A stretch of DNA of 64,000 bases from an uncultured Erythrobacter sp. (GTDB taxonomy: Bacteria > Pseudomonadota > Alphaproteobacteria > Sphingomonadales > Sphingomonadaceae). A model generated the notes under the pieces. It made no database searches. It was not told where the DNA came from and saw only the letters and a list, made by a program, of their open reading frames with translations. Positions 9,300 to 17,937 of the stretch are shown here, one piece after another (the first letter of the stretch is position 1; every line of letters begins with the position of its first letter). Location of the stretch: the NCBI GenBank assembly GCA_947488085.1, contig CANKYI010000001.1, positions 930,001 through 994,000 of the forward strand, written 5' to 3'. A program made the position numbers and the translations under genes.

Positions 9300-10970
9300 G
9301 TGAAAAAGAACTATTCTCCCGAAAAAGAGCTGTTGTTTCTGGCTCTTGGTGGGTCCGGCGAAATTGGCATGAACGTCAACCTCTATGGGTGCGACGGCAA
9401 ATGGCTGATGGTCGATTTAGGCATGACCTTTTCCGGGGGCGAGTATCCCGGCGTTGATCTGGTCTTTGCGGACCTCGACTTTATTGAGGAACGGACCAAG
9501 GACCTGCTCGGTATCGTCCTGACTCATGCGCATGAGGATCATATCGGCGCGGTTCCCTATTTCGCAGGTGAACTTGGCGTACCTCTTTACGCGACGCCGT
9601 TCACTGCCGATCTGGTCGCGCGCAAACTGCAAGAAGCGGGTTTGCTGGGCAAGGTTGAGCTGAACGTCATTGCCGATGATCACGGCGCTTTTGACATTGG
9701 GCCGTTCAACATCTGTTACCTGCCGCTTGCGCACTCTATTGCAGAGGGCAACGCGCTGTTGATCGACACGGCCTATGGCCGCGTTTTTCATACTGGCGAC
9801 TGGAAGCTGGACGAAGATCCTATCATTGGCGAACCGACAACCGAGGAAGAGCTACGTGCCATCGGTGATGAAGGCGTTGATGTGCTGGTGTGCGACAGCA
9901 CCAATGTCTTCAATCCCAATCCATCCGGTTCCGAAGGGGCCGTGCATAAGGGGCTGATGGACGAAATCGCTCTCCATGCGGGTAAACGTGTTCTGGTCAC
10001 AACCTTCGCCAGCAATGTCGCCCGTTTACAGACTCTAGGCGAAGTTGCGCGCGAAAATGGCCGACAGATTTGCGTGGCAGGGCGTTCACTCGACCGTATT
10101 ATCGAAGTAGCGCAGAGCAACGGCTATCTTCAGGATTTTCCTGAGCCGGTGGATTTCAACACAGCCATGCAATTGCCGCGGGGTGAAGTTCTGATCATTG
10201 CGACGGGTGGGCAGGGTGAGCCTCGTGCGGCGCTTTCGCGCATTGCTGATGATAACCACCCGCTCGAATTGGTAAGCGGTGATGTCGTGCTGTTCTCCTC
10301 GCGGCAGATACCGGGCAATGAGATTGCTATCGGAAAGATGCAGAACCAATTGTCGCGGCGCGGCATTACGATGGTTACTGACAGGCAAAGCCTGATCCAC
10401 GTTTCAGGCCATCCGGGACGCCCAGAGCTTGAGGCCCTCTATGACTGGTTGCGGCCCGACATCCTGATCCCAGTCCATGGCGAAATGCGGCACATGCGTG
10501 AGCAGGCGAAGGTTGGCAAAGAGCACGGTATTCCTTCCAATATCGTCCAGTCCAACGGAGATATTGTGCGGCTTGCTCCAGGTGATCCGGGTAAGATCGC
10601 GGAAGTCCGCAATGGTCGCCTTGTGCTTGATGGTGACATCATCGCGCCCGCTGACGGCGAAGCGGTTGCCATGCGTCGCCGTGTCGCGCATGAGGGGCTT
10701 GTCTTTGTCGTTCTGGCCCGTGGGGAAAGCCCGGCGATCGAGGCAATAGGCCTGCCGCTGGATGAGGACATGCCCGAGTTCATCGAGGAAACGCAGCGTG
10801 ATATTCTGAAAGCGATTGGTAAGCTGAAAGGGCGCGATGCAACTGATCCAGTGGCTGTCCACGAGGCAACGCGTCTTGCAGCGCGGCGTGCTGCGCGGCG
10901 TTGGTCGGGTAAGAATCCGCAAGTGCGCGTGATTATGCCGGGCCTTGATGGTGGAAATGCAACGCGATGA
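9300..10970 (+). CDS. rnj: Ribonuclease J
   Basis: A 556-residue metallo-beta-lactamase/beta-CASP ribonuclease, with both 5' exonuclease and endonuclease activity in this family, used in rRNA and mRNA processing. The metal-binding HxHxDH motif is at His76, His78, Asp80, His81. The beta-CASP region follows (SRQIPGNE block, then the HVSGHPGRPELEALYDWLRP block with a further metal His). Start GTG at 9300. Alphaproteobacteria often carry RNase J at this place after coaX. The stop overlaps the next gene in an ATGA. Confidence 0.96.
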   Translation: MKKNYSPEKELLFLALGGSGEIGMNVNLYGCDGKWLMVDLGMTFSGGEYPGVDLVFADLDFIEERTKDLLGIVLTHAHEDHIGAVPYFAGELGVPLYATPFTADLVARKLQEAGLLGKVELNVIADDHGAFDIGPFNICYLPLAHSIAEGNALLIDTAYGRVFHTGDWKLDEDPIIGEPTTEEELRAIGDEGVDVLVCDSTNVFNPNPSGSEGAVHKGLMDEIALHAGKRVLVTTFASNVARLQTLGEVARENGRQICVAGRSLDRIIEVAQSNGYLQDFPEPVDFNTAMQLPRGEVLIIATGGQGEPRAALSRIADDNHPLELVSGDVVLFSSRQIPGNEIAIGKMQNQLSRRGITMVTDRQSLIHVSGHPGRPELEALYDWLRPDILIPVHGEMRHMREQAKVGKEHGIPSNIVQSNGDIVRLAPGDPGKIAEVRNGRLVLDGDIIAPADGEAVAMRRRVAHEGLVFVVLARGESPAIEAIGLPLDEDMPEFIEETQRDILKAIGKLKGRDATDPVAVHEATRLAARRAARRWSGKNPQVRVIMPGLDGGNATR

Positions 10971-11257
10971 AAATCACTTCCATCATTGCAATCTATTTCC
11001 TTTTCTTTGTGATGAGCGCCTTTGTCATGCTGCCATTTGGCGTGCGCACTGCGGACGAGGCGGGTGTCGAAAAAGTGCCGGGTCAGGCCGATAGCGCGCC
11101 GGTCAATTTCCGTCCCGGTAAGTTGGTAATCCGGGCAACAATAGTAGCAGCTTTGCTGACCACTCTCTTTGTGCTTAATTTCGAATATGGCTGGATCAGC
11201 GCGGACGACATCAATGTCTTCCCCGATCCTCCGTCCAATCTTGGCACTGAGCGTTAG
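10967..11257 (+). CDS. DUF1467 family small membrane protein
   Basis: A 96-residue protein with two hydrophobic helices (about residues 4-25 and 50-70) and the PFGVRT sequence between them, characteristic of the DUF1467 family restricted largely to alphaproteobacteria. No function is known for the family. Its ATG overlaps the rnj stop by 4 bases, so it is co-translated at the end of the nuo-birA-coaX-rnj transcript. It ends 3 bases before the convergent coiled-coil gene, leaving no room for a separate terminator. Confidence 0.85.
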   Translation: MKITSIIAIYFLFFVMSAFVMLPFGVRTADEAGVEKVPGQADSAPVNFRPGKLVIRATIVAALLTTLFVLNFEYGWISADDINVFPDPPSNLGTER

Positions 11258-11260
11258 AGC

Positions 11261-13822
11261 TTAGTTGCGCAACCGTTCAATCGACTGAGCGAGAACCACG
11301 TAAAGCTTGCCCATATCCGACCCGAGGATCGTCACGCCTAACGCGTTGCCATCACGGGTCGAGAGCATGGAGCGGAGCATCGCCTCGAAATCGTGGATGT
11401 AGCGGCTGACATTGCCTTTAAAGGCATCGTCGCTTTGATATAGGTCCGCGATCTCTTTTGCATCGCCATTGTCGAGCAGTCGGACCGCGCGTCGGGTAAA
11501 GATGCCCCGGTCGCCTTTCAAATAGGCGTCCCAAGCCGTGTCGGTGACTTCCGTTGAGAGCGCGCCAGCAATATCGATCGCACTTGAATTGAGGCTATCT
11601 GTGATGAGTGCCATTCGCCGGGCAAAGTCATTGCCAACCTGTTCCTCGGCCAGTTCGCGTGATCTTGCGATGCGCTGTTCCAGATTGATGGTCAGCTCGT
11701 TGACCTTGGCCAATTGATCACGCAGTTGGACCGTCACTTCGCGCCCAGCGCCAGAGGCCTGAGCAGCCGCTTCCTCGAGCTTTCCAACCGCTTCAGCAGT
11801 GTCACTGCGCAAAGCCCGCTCGATCTCTGCCACGGCATCCTGAGAAATGGTCCCAGCGAGCGATGTCACTTTCTCACGCGCACCATCTTCCAATGTTGCA
11901 AACGCGGTGGTGGTTGCTTCCTCCAGCTTCGCAAGCGCTTCTCGCAGTTTGCCCTGCGTATCTTCTGCAAAGCCCTCGCTCTGTTTGGTTAGGCGTGTGA
12001 ACCCTCCGCGGAGCCCTTGCAGTTTGGCAAGAGCATCTTCTGATTGCTCGGTCAGTTTTGTCTGCAAAGCATCGATGGAACTATCCGTGTCCTCAATCTT
12101 GGACTGGGTTTCGATCAGGTAATTGCTGATCCCTTGCGCTTGTTGATTGGTGGCGAACATCATGCCTGACAATTTGGCTGCACGTTCTTCAACCGTGCCC
12201 AATGATCCCGACGCCACTTCGATCGCTTGCGGCAGATCTTCCCGGCTGTGCTGAGCGCCTGACTGGATGATCTCAAGCAAGCGAATGCCCGCTTCCGTCA
12301 GTTCGCTCAATTTCGCTTCGGTTTCGCCAAGAGCAGCCTGTTTATCAGCAACTGTCGCGCTGAATTCTTCCAGTCCTGATGTCAGTCCGGCGCGTGTGGT
12401 TTCTCCTTGCGTGTCAATCTCGCTGATCAGTTTGGAGAGCGCATCCAGCTGTTCAGTCATAGCAGCGCTTTGTTCAACCAGCTTTTCCGTCTGTGCCGTC
12501 TGCGCTTCGCGACGTTCTGCTAGAGCATCGTCGAGATTGGTCAGGCGCTGCGCTAGAACTTCGCTTGCCTGCGCCTCACGCGTGTCGAATTCTTCCTGAC
12601 GTTTGGCCATCTGCTCTTGGAAGTTGCGATCACGCGTCGCTAGTTTCTCATCAAAACGAGCGGCTTCTTCGTGGAGCTCTTTGATCCGGTTCTGTGACGC
12701 GCCCAGCGCATGGGCATCAAGCCTGTCGAGCGATTCCACCGTCTTTGTAACGTCCGCTTCAAACCGTTCACGCGATTGCTTTAACTGTTCCATCGCGCCC
12801 ACTTCCGCTTCACGCAATGTGCCGGCAATCGCTTTGGTCTCGGACTGCAACATCTCCATCCGCTCATTTAGAGCGGTCAGAGCCTTGCCTTCGGCTGCGT
12901 CGACCTCGGATCGATAATTGCCAGCCTGTTCCTGAACCGCACCAAATCGAGCGCTGATCACGTCGTTGATCCGCTCCATCTGCGTTTCAAACCCGCTTAA
13001 CGACTCGGAGACTCGGCCATCCAGAGCGGTGACCTGTGTTTCGCTGGCTTTGCCAAACTGATTGAGCCGTTCAAACCCACTGATCAATTTCTCAAGCTGC
13101 TCTTGCGCATTGCGCCCGGCATTTCCGACTTGATTGGAGACATCGCGCGCAGAATTCGCCACCACAGGCAAATCATCGCGCAGGCTCGTCATATTACCCA
13201 AGGCCGCTTCGCTGGCGCTGCCAATCGCATCGACTTGAGCACCGTTGTCTTTGATCAATTGTTGCAATTCGCCCGCATGGGTGGAAATCCGCTCACTTGC
13301 TACGCGGCCCAGAGACTCCAACTCAAGCGACTGAGCGCTAAGAAACTCGCGCGCCAAGCTCAATTCGCGATTGACCACGGTAAGACGTGTCTCAAGCTCG
13401 CTGCTTTCACGCGACAACAGCGATGCGGTCTGAGCGAAGCGATTAGCCTCTGCGTGAGAATGGCGCATCGTCAAAAGCCAGCCAACGCCAACCAGCAGCA
13501 CGGGAACCGACCAATCGATGATCCAGCGGACCCATTCGCTGGGCGCAGCGAGCAATTGCCCCTGCATCGCCCACAAATATAGTCCCGTCCAACCCACGAT
13601 CAGAGCGGCGGCAATAGCCGGCGCGACCCAGCCAAACCGCTCGCCCAATTGCTCGTCGGTATCCTCGTAAGGAGACTCTTCGAGGTAATCGCTCAGATCG
13701 AGATCTTCGCCTGCTTCAGACGTCTCAGATTCCGGCGCATCGCCTTCTTCAGAAGTGATTTCCGATTGCGCATCCTGCGCAGCGTCCTGGCCCACGGCCC
13801 GAATATGGTTACCAATCGACAT
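11261..13822 (-). CDS. Membrane-anchored coiled-coil protein, TipN-like polarity factor (inferred)
   Basis: An 853-residue protein in four visible parts: an acidic cytoplasmic N-terminus (1-62), two close transmembrane helices (about 65-87 and 99-118), a very long heptad-rich coiled coil (about 122-760) rich in Ala, Glu, Gln, Ser and Leu, and a compact C-terminal region (about 770-853) with aromatic and charged residues. This order matches Caulobacter TipN, a birth-scar and pole marker of similar length (about 880 residues). The identification rests on architecture and size, not alignment; it could instead be a generic sphingomonad coiled-coil protein, and such proteins are sometimes misnamed ATPase. 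It is transcribed divergently from the Hpt-like gene, with 70 bases between the two starts. Confidence 0.6.
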   Translation of the reverse strand: MSIGNHIRAVGQDAAQDAQSEITSEEGDAPESETSEAGEDLDLSDYLEESPYEDTDEQLGERFGWVAPAIAAALIVGWTGLYLWAMQGQLLAAPSEWVRWIIDWSVPVLLVGVGWLLTMRHSHAEANRFAQTASLLSRESSELETRLTVVNRELSLAREFLSAQSLELESLGRVASERISTHAGELQQLIKDNGAQVDAIGSASEAALGNMTSLRDDLPVVANSARDVSNQVGNAGRNAQEQLEKLISGFERLNQFGKASETQVTALDGRVSESLSGFETQMERINDVISARFGAVQEQAGNYRSEVDAAEGKALTALNERMEMLQSETKAIAGTLREAEVGAMEQLKQSRERFEADVTKTVESLDRLDAHALGASQNRIKELHEEAARFDEKLATRDRNFQEQMAKRQEEFDTREAQASEVLAQRLTNLDDALAERREAQTAQTEKLVEQSAAMTEQLDALSKLISEIDTQGETTRAGLTSGLEEFSATVADKQAALGETEAKLSELTEAGIRLLEIIQSGAQHSREDLPQAIEVASGSLGTVEERAAKLSGMMFATNQQAQGISNYLIETQSKIEDTDSSIDALQTKLTEQSEDALAKLQGLRGGFTRLTKQSEGFAEDTQGKLREALAKLEEATTTAFATLEDGAREKVTSLAGTISQDAVAEIERALRSDTAEAVGKLEEAAAQASGAGREVTVQLRDQLAKVNELTINLEQRIARSRELAEEQVGNDFARRMALITDSLNSSAIDIAGALSTEVTDTAWDAYLKGDRGIFTRRAVRLLDNGDAKEIADLYQSDDAFKGNVSRYIHDFEAMLRSMLSTRDGNALGVTILGSDMGKLYVVLAQSIERLRN

Positions 13823-13892
13823 AAATGCCTAATACCACACACGGGTTCAGGATAAACCCTGCTTTAACCTAATACGCGTTATCCCGTTCCCT

Positions 13893-14198
13893 ATGGCATA
13901 TGAAAGCGGAGCTCTGGATGCGACACTTGCTGCGGCTGCCGGAGATGATCCGGCGCTGTTGGGCGAGTTGCGCAGTGCGTTTGTAGAAAGCGCGGCGAAG
14001 CAACTCGACCTGCTAAAACGGTCGCGTTGTGATGGCAATTGGAACGTCGCAGCAATGCGATTGAAGGGGCTAGCTGCCAGCTTTCACGCTGAGGACTTAC
14101 TGATCGCGGCAGAGAACGCGCTGTCATCGGCACCGGGGGAACCGGCCGCCGTCCGTGACATCGAAACCGTTCTCGCCCGTTTCGCTGGCAACGCTTAG
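13893..14198 (+). CDS. Hpt-like domain protein lacking the phospho-acceptor histidine
   Basis: A 101-residue all-alpha protein that reads as a single histidine-phosphotransfer (Hpt) domain. The central helix has the family pattern, but where Hpt proteins have His-x-Leu-Lys-Gly this one has Met55-Arg-Leu57-Lys58-Gly59. The helix following it and the Ala-rich helices on either side fit the fold. A histidine occurs ten residues later (His65), not at the active position. It may therefore be a scaffold or phosphorelay inhibitor rather than a phosphotransfer protein. It stands alone between the TipN-like gene and the fusion gene and could belong to the same island as the histidine-less kinase at 16529. 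Confidence 0.6.
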   Translation: MAYESGALDATLAAAAGDDPALLGELRSAFVESAAKQLDLLKRSRCDGNWNVAAMRLKGLAASFHAEDLLIAAENALSSAPGEPAAVRDIETVLARFAGNA

Positions 14199-14204
14199 GG
14201 CGGC

Positions 14205-14315
14205 TCAAACAACCAGCTGCCGCAAAATGACGGGGTTTATCTCAGACGCACGCTTGATGCGCGGCACAGTTGCGGCGTAGCTCATGGGTTCCGGCTCAAG
14301 TGAGGGCCACGCCAT
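14205..14315 (-). CDS. Possible 36-residue small protein
   Basis: An ATG-started frame (ATG at 14313-14315) of 36 codons ends at 14205 and fills nearly all of the 129-base gap between the Hpt-like gene and the next gene. About two thirds of its codons end in G or C, as in neighbouring genes. The peptide has a Pro/Glu-rich start, a basic middle and a hydrophobic end (VILRQLVV). I see no clear ribosome site and recognise no family. The frame also stays open further upstream, antisense to the next gene, which is probably chance. Confidence 0.25.
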   Translation of the reverse strand: MAWPSLEPEPMSYAATVPRIKRASEINPVILRQLVV

Positions 14316-14327
14316 AGGAACCGCCGC

Positions 14328-15548
14328 TTGCGTATCGCCCTGATCGCCGCCGTTAAACGCACCACTAGCGGCGAATTGCGCGCGGAATTGATGCTGGGCG
14401 GGAGGCGTGTGCTCGAATGGCAAGCCGATCTGGCTCAAGCGTTGGGGTGTGACCGGATCATTTGCTTGTGTGATGCGCCGACCAACACAATACTGGCGTT
14501 GCAGCGCGCGGTGGAGGGTGCTGGCGCAGAATTCCATGCAATTCGAGGCAATATTCAACTCACCAGCCTTGTGAGGACGGATGATGAATTGGTGATGATC
14601 CGTGATGGTTTGGTGATTGATCGCCAGACGGCGCTCAATTCTGTATCCAGCGGTGAAGTTTCGGGCCTCGGGATAGCGACACTTCCGGCAAATGACGTTC
14701 TGGCCCAATCATATGCTGAGGATTTTGAGCGGATTGATCGGGACCGGCATTGGGCTGGCCTTGCAATTATGCGCGCCGGGCAAGTCCAACAGCTTGCCGA
14801 CTTGCCGCCCGATGGTGACCCAATGTCCCTCTTGCTGCGGCTTGGATTGCAGGGAAGGACGCAGTGTCGTGATATTGGCGCAGTTTTGGAGCAGCCACAG
14901 AACTGGTTGCTCGCAGTGGACGATGAGATGCTCGCAAAGCGTGAAGCGACTCTGATTGACGCCGCCGTGACAGTTCCATCCGCATTAAGTCCAAGTAAGG
15001 CTGTCGCAGCCGCTACCGTGCGTGCATTGGCTCCGCGTGGCATCGAAAGCGGCGCTGAGGTGGGCGTAGCAATTGCTTGTGCGGCAATGCTCGCAGGGGT
15101 TGCATTGACAGGGTTCGGCTATGGGATTGTAGGTCTGGCCCTGGCCGCTGTTGCGGCTTTTGCAGGCAATTTCGCAGACGCGCTGGCCTCATTGCGCGAA
15201 AACCTATGGTCGAGAAAACGGTCGGGCAAGCTCGATTTGGCGCGCGTTATCTGCATTGAATGTGGTGCGGCATTGGCCGCGGTACTTGCCTATGTGCAGT
15301 TTTCTGATGCGGGCTTGACTGCCAAGATCGCATTGCCAATCCTCGCTCTAGGGCTGCTTTACTTGGCCGGAAAGCCAGGAAAGACTCGACTTGCTTCTTT
15401 CTGGAGCGACCGCGCCTTGCACCTTGCTCTGCTCGCAATTGCTGCGACATCAGGTCATCTCGACGCAGCTTTGGCGGTGTTCGGCCTCCTTGCATTGGCT
15501 GATTTGCTACTGCACGACATGCTCCCATCAGCTAAGTCAGAAAGCTAA
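14328..15548 (+). CDS. Nucleotidyltransferase-like domain fused to a six-helix membrane domain
   Basis: A 406-residue protein. Residues 1-240 look like a divergent sugar/alditol-phosphate nucleotidyltransferase (MRIALIAAVKR..., then GGRRVLEWQADLAQALGCDRI near residues 24-44). Residues 243-398 form about six membrane helices, in the size range of a CDP-alcohol phosphatidyltransferase domain, but the DxxDGxxAR...GxxxDxxxD signature of that family is not present. The combination recalls bifunctional cytidylyltransferase/phosphatidyltransferase proteins, here apparently degenerate. The start is TTG at 14328, the only start codon after an in-frame stop at 14301. Function unknown; it lies 36 bases before the DUF2336 gene. 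Confidence 0.5.
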   Translation: MRIALIAAVKRTTSGELRAELMLGGRRVLEWQADLAQALGCDRIICLCDAPTNTILALQRAVEGAGAEFHAIRGNIQLTSLVRTDDELVMIRDGLVIDRQTALNSVSSGEVSGLGIATLPANDVLAQSYAEDFERIDRDRHWAGLAIMRAGQVQQLADLPPDGDPMSLLLRLGLQGRTQCRDIGAVLEQPQNWLLAVDDEMLAKREATLIDAAVTVPSALSPSKAVAAATVRALAPRGIESGAEVGVAIACAAMLAGVALTGFGYGIVGLALAAVAAFAGNFADALASLRENLWSRKRSGKLDLARVICIECGAALAAVLAYVQFSDAGLTAKIALPILALGLLYLAGKPGKTRLASFWSDRALHLALLAIAATSGHLDAALAVFGLLALADLLLHDMLPSAKSES

Positions 15549-15584
15549 CCGGGGCTTAACCATAGGCGGCGTAAAGGCTACCCC

Positions 15585-16532
15585 ATGGGCAATATGGCAT
15601 TGGACCGCACTGAAACCACGTCCGTGGAAGCCATCCTCAAGGGTGCATTAGCGCGCGAGTCCCGCGCCCTTCGCGGTGTTGCGCCTGTTATTTCGCATAT
15701 GTTGGATAGTCCGGGTCAGGCTCTCGTTACCGATGCGATTGTCGCTCGATTACGCGGAATGCTCAACGATTTGGCGCAGCAATTGCTCAACGCTTGCCAA
15801 GCATCGCCGCCTAGCGAGCCCAGCGATCCAGCGACTATCGATGCCTTAGCCGAAGAGATTGCGCGTGATACTGCGCTGCTGGACCATTTGTATGCGCTCG
15901 CGATCGAGGGCCATTTTGCCGCCCGCCTTGAGCATCGTGCCTCGATTGATCCCGTGCTGTCGCCTCTGTTGCAAGAATTGATCGCATCGGACAAACCGTC
16001 GATTGCCGAGCTGGCGATGGGCACTTTGGCTGCGCAATCACGCTTTATGCAAAGCCAGCGGCGGATGGATTTGCCATTGAGTGAATTGCCATCCGAGCTG
16101 TTTGCGAGGGTTCTCGCACAATTTGAAGCTGTCGATCTAGATCTGGGCCTTGATACTGGCGAAATTGGGGTCGCTTTGACCATGCTTAGAGCGAACTACG
16201 ACGAAGGGGCAGGGCGGCTTGGTCTGCTTGCGCGTCTTACGTCCTCGATGCGTGGCGGTGCTGTTGCGGCTCTCGAGTTGGAACATGCAGGGCTTGCCTT
16301 GTTCGCAAGCTCAATGGCGGCGTTGACCCGGCAGAAACGTGACTTTGCGGTGCTTGCTTGCCATGAAAATCAAGGCGCTCGACTTGCTCTGAGTCTTCGT
16401 GCAGGCGGGATGAGCGCGACTGCGATTGAGCGTCAGTTTATGCTCATCAATCCCGCACAAATGCTCCCAGAAGATCTCGCGGCATTGCCAATCGAGCGCG
16501 CGCAAGCGCTACTGAATGGGATTGACCCGTGA
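15585..16532 (+). CDS. DUF2336 domain protein
   Basis: A 315-residue, mostly helical soluble protein that matches DUF2336, a family of unknown function found mainly in alphaproteobacteria and often near two-component genes. Visible blocks include the N-terminal Ala/Leu-rich region and the SELPSELFARVLAQFE stretch near residues 165-180. Its TGA overlaps the GTG start of the following kinase gene (GTGA), which implies the two are made together. An adaptor role for the kinase is inference from that coupling only. Confidence 0.75.
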   Translation: MGNMALDRTETTSVEAILKGALARESRALRGVAPVISHMLDSPGQALVTDAIVARLRGMLNDLAQQLLNACQASPPSEPSDPATIDALAEEIARDTALLDHLYALAIEGHFAARLEHRASIDPVLSPLLQELIASDKPSIAELAMGTLAAQSRFMQSQRRMDLPLSELPSELFARVLAQFEAVDLDLGLDTGEIGVALTMLRANYDEGAGRLGLLARLTSSMRGGAVAALELEHAGLALFASSMAALTRQKRDFAVLACHENQGARLALSLRAGGMSATAIERQFMLINPAQMLPEDLAALPIERAQALLNGIDP

Positions 16533-17932
16533 ACCGTCAGCAATCTCTTTTGGCCGCACGCGGATTAACCGATGGTAGCGATCGCCTGATCACTGCAGAT
16601 GAGCCGCTGGCTGACCTGCATGAGGCATGCGGCGGTGCGCTGCCTGGCACGTTGGCAGTGCCAGAATTGCTCGATTTGGTGCAGCAGGGCCGCCGAATGG
16701 GTTTGCGCATCGCGCGTGAATTCAGCGCCTTTGATGGTGAGGAAATGGTGACAGGATTTGTCCGTATCCACCCGCTGAGCGACGAAGAGGGCGGTGGTTG
16801 CGAATTGCTGGTCGAAAACTGGCAAAGAACGCCATTGCCACAAACCAATTCTCAGGAGTTGGGCGAACGGATCGACGCGATTGACCGTGCAGCGGCAGAG
16901 ATCACAGCGCGTCTCGATGCTCGTCAACGGGTGCAGATCGTTTCCACCACTGCCGGCGACGCAACCGGGTTCCAATCGGCTATTTCAACGCAGCCGGGAA
17001 AAGTGTGGAGCGACTATGTTGAGCTTCATGAGGTCGCGCACCACCAACCGCTGCATTGGCGACTGCTAGATGGAACACGCTGCACGATACCCGGTTCGCA
17101 ACGCGAGTGGCGGACTCGTCTGCTACCAATTGGCCCGGGAACCGCGTCACCACGCGGATTTGAGTTGTTGCTGGTTGCAGATGAACCGTTTGTGCCGGTG
17201 GATATGCTCGACGATATCGATGAGGAGGGGGAGCATTCTCGCCTAGTCGGGAGTGCATTGACCCCTGTCCTGCGCCAACCCATAGCGCGGATCATCGCGA
17301 ATGCTGAGACTATACGCACGCGCCTCGCCGGACCATTGCGCGAAGAATACAGCGAATATGCCGGGCATATATCAGCCGCAGGTCAACATCTCTCGGGCAT
17401 GTTGGACGATCTGGCTGACCTTGAAGTGGTCGAGGCCGCGGACTTTCAAACCGCAAGCGAGCCAGTTGATGTTGCTGATGCTGCAAGCCGTGCTGCGGGT
17501 ATTCTGGGCGTGCGAGCACAGGACAAAGCAATAACAGTCGAACTCAGCGATTCCTGCGCGCCCGCCATGGCCACAGGTGAATTCCGCCGTGTACTGCAAA
17601 TCTTGATCAACTTGATCGGTAACGCGATCGCCTATTCACCTGAGAACAGCCGAATTCTTGTGACCAGCTGCGCATCCTCACGAGACACTGTGAGTGTCAC
17701 CGTGCGCGATGAAGGTCCCGGTGTCGACGCACAACAGGCAACAAAAATCTTTGAGAAATTCGAACGCCTTGGTCGTGACAGCGACGGCGGCAACGACAGC
17801 GGATCAGGGTTGGGCCTGTATATCTCGCGCAAATTAGCCTTGGCGATGGGCGGCGATTTGGAGATTATGACGCCTGACAGCGCCGATCAAAGGACCGGCG
17901 CTGAATTCAGACTGACACTACCCGCTGACTAA
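16529..17932 (+). CDS. Histidine-kinase-like protein without the phospho-acceptor histidine
   Basis: A 467-residue soluble protein. Residues 1-225 contain a probable PAS-like sensor region. Residues 240-300 align with the dimerisation/phosphoacceptor domain, but the H-box reads Thr245-Pro246-Val-Leu-Arg-Gln-Pro-Ile where active kinases have Ser-His-Glu-Leu-Arg-Thr-Pro-Leu. The ATP-binding domain looks intact: N-box with Asn361 and Asn365, G1 box DEGPG (394-398), F box IFEKFERLG (407-415) and G2 box GSGLGL. It could bind ATP and signal by conformation, as the atypical kinase DivL does, but orthology to DivL is not shown: that protein is longer and has Tyr at this position. Start GTG, overlapping the DUF2336 stop. 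It ends 5 bases before the convergent gltA. Confidence 0.7.
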   Translation: MNRQQSLLAARGLTDGSDRLITADEPLADLHEACGGALPGTLAVPELLDLVQQGRRMGLRIAREFSAFDGEEMVTGFVRIHPLSDEEGGGCELLVENWQRTPLPQTNSQELGERIDAIDRAAAEITARLDARQRVQIVSTTAGDATGFQSAISTQPGKVWSDYVELHEVAHHQPLHWRLLDGTRCTIPGSQREWRTRLLPIGPGTASPRGFELLLVADEPFVPVDMLDDIDEEGEHSRLVGSALTPVLRQPIARIIANAETIRTRLAGPLREEYSEYAGHISAAGQHLSGMLDDLADLEVVEAADFQTASEPVDVADAASRAAGILGVRAQDKAITVELSDSCAPAMATGEFRRVLQILINLIGNAIAYSPENSRILVTSCASSRDTVSVTVRDEGPGVDAQQATKIFEKFERLGRDSDGGNDSGSGLGLYISRKLALAMGGDLEIMTPDSADQRTGAEFRLTLPAD

Positions 17933-17937
17933 CGTGT

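Noticed and set aside
14205-14708. 167-residue minus-strand frame across the fusion gene
   Set aside because: Most of it is antisense to the well-supported nucleotidyltransferase-like domain; only the last 36 codons, in the gap, are kept as a weak candidate.
15200-15400. CDP-alcohol phosphatidyltransferase motif in the fusion protein
   Set aside because: The DxxDGxxAR...GxxxDxxxD signature is not present around residues 280-305; only helix count and size fit.
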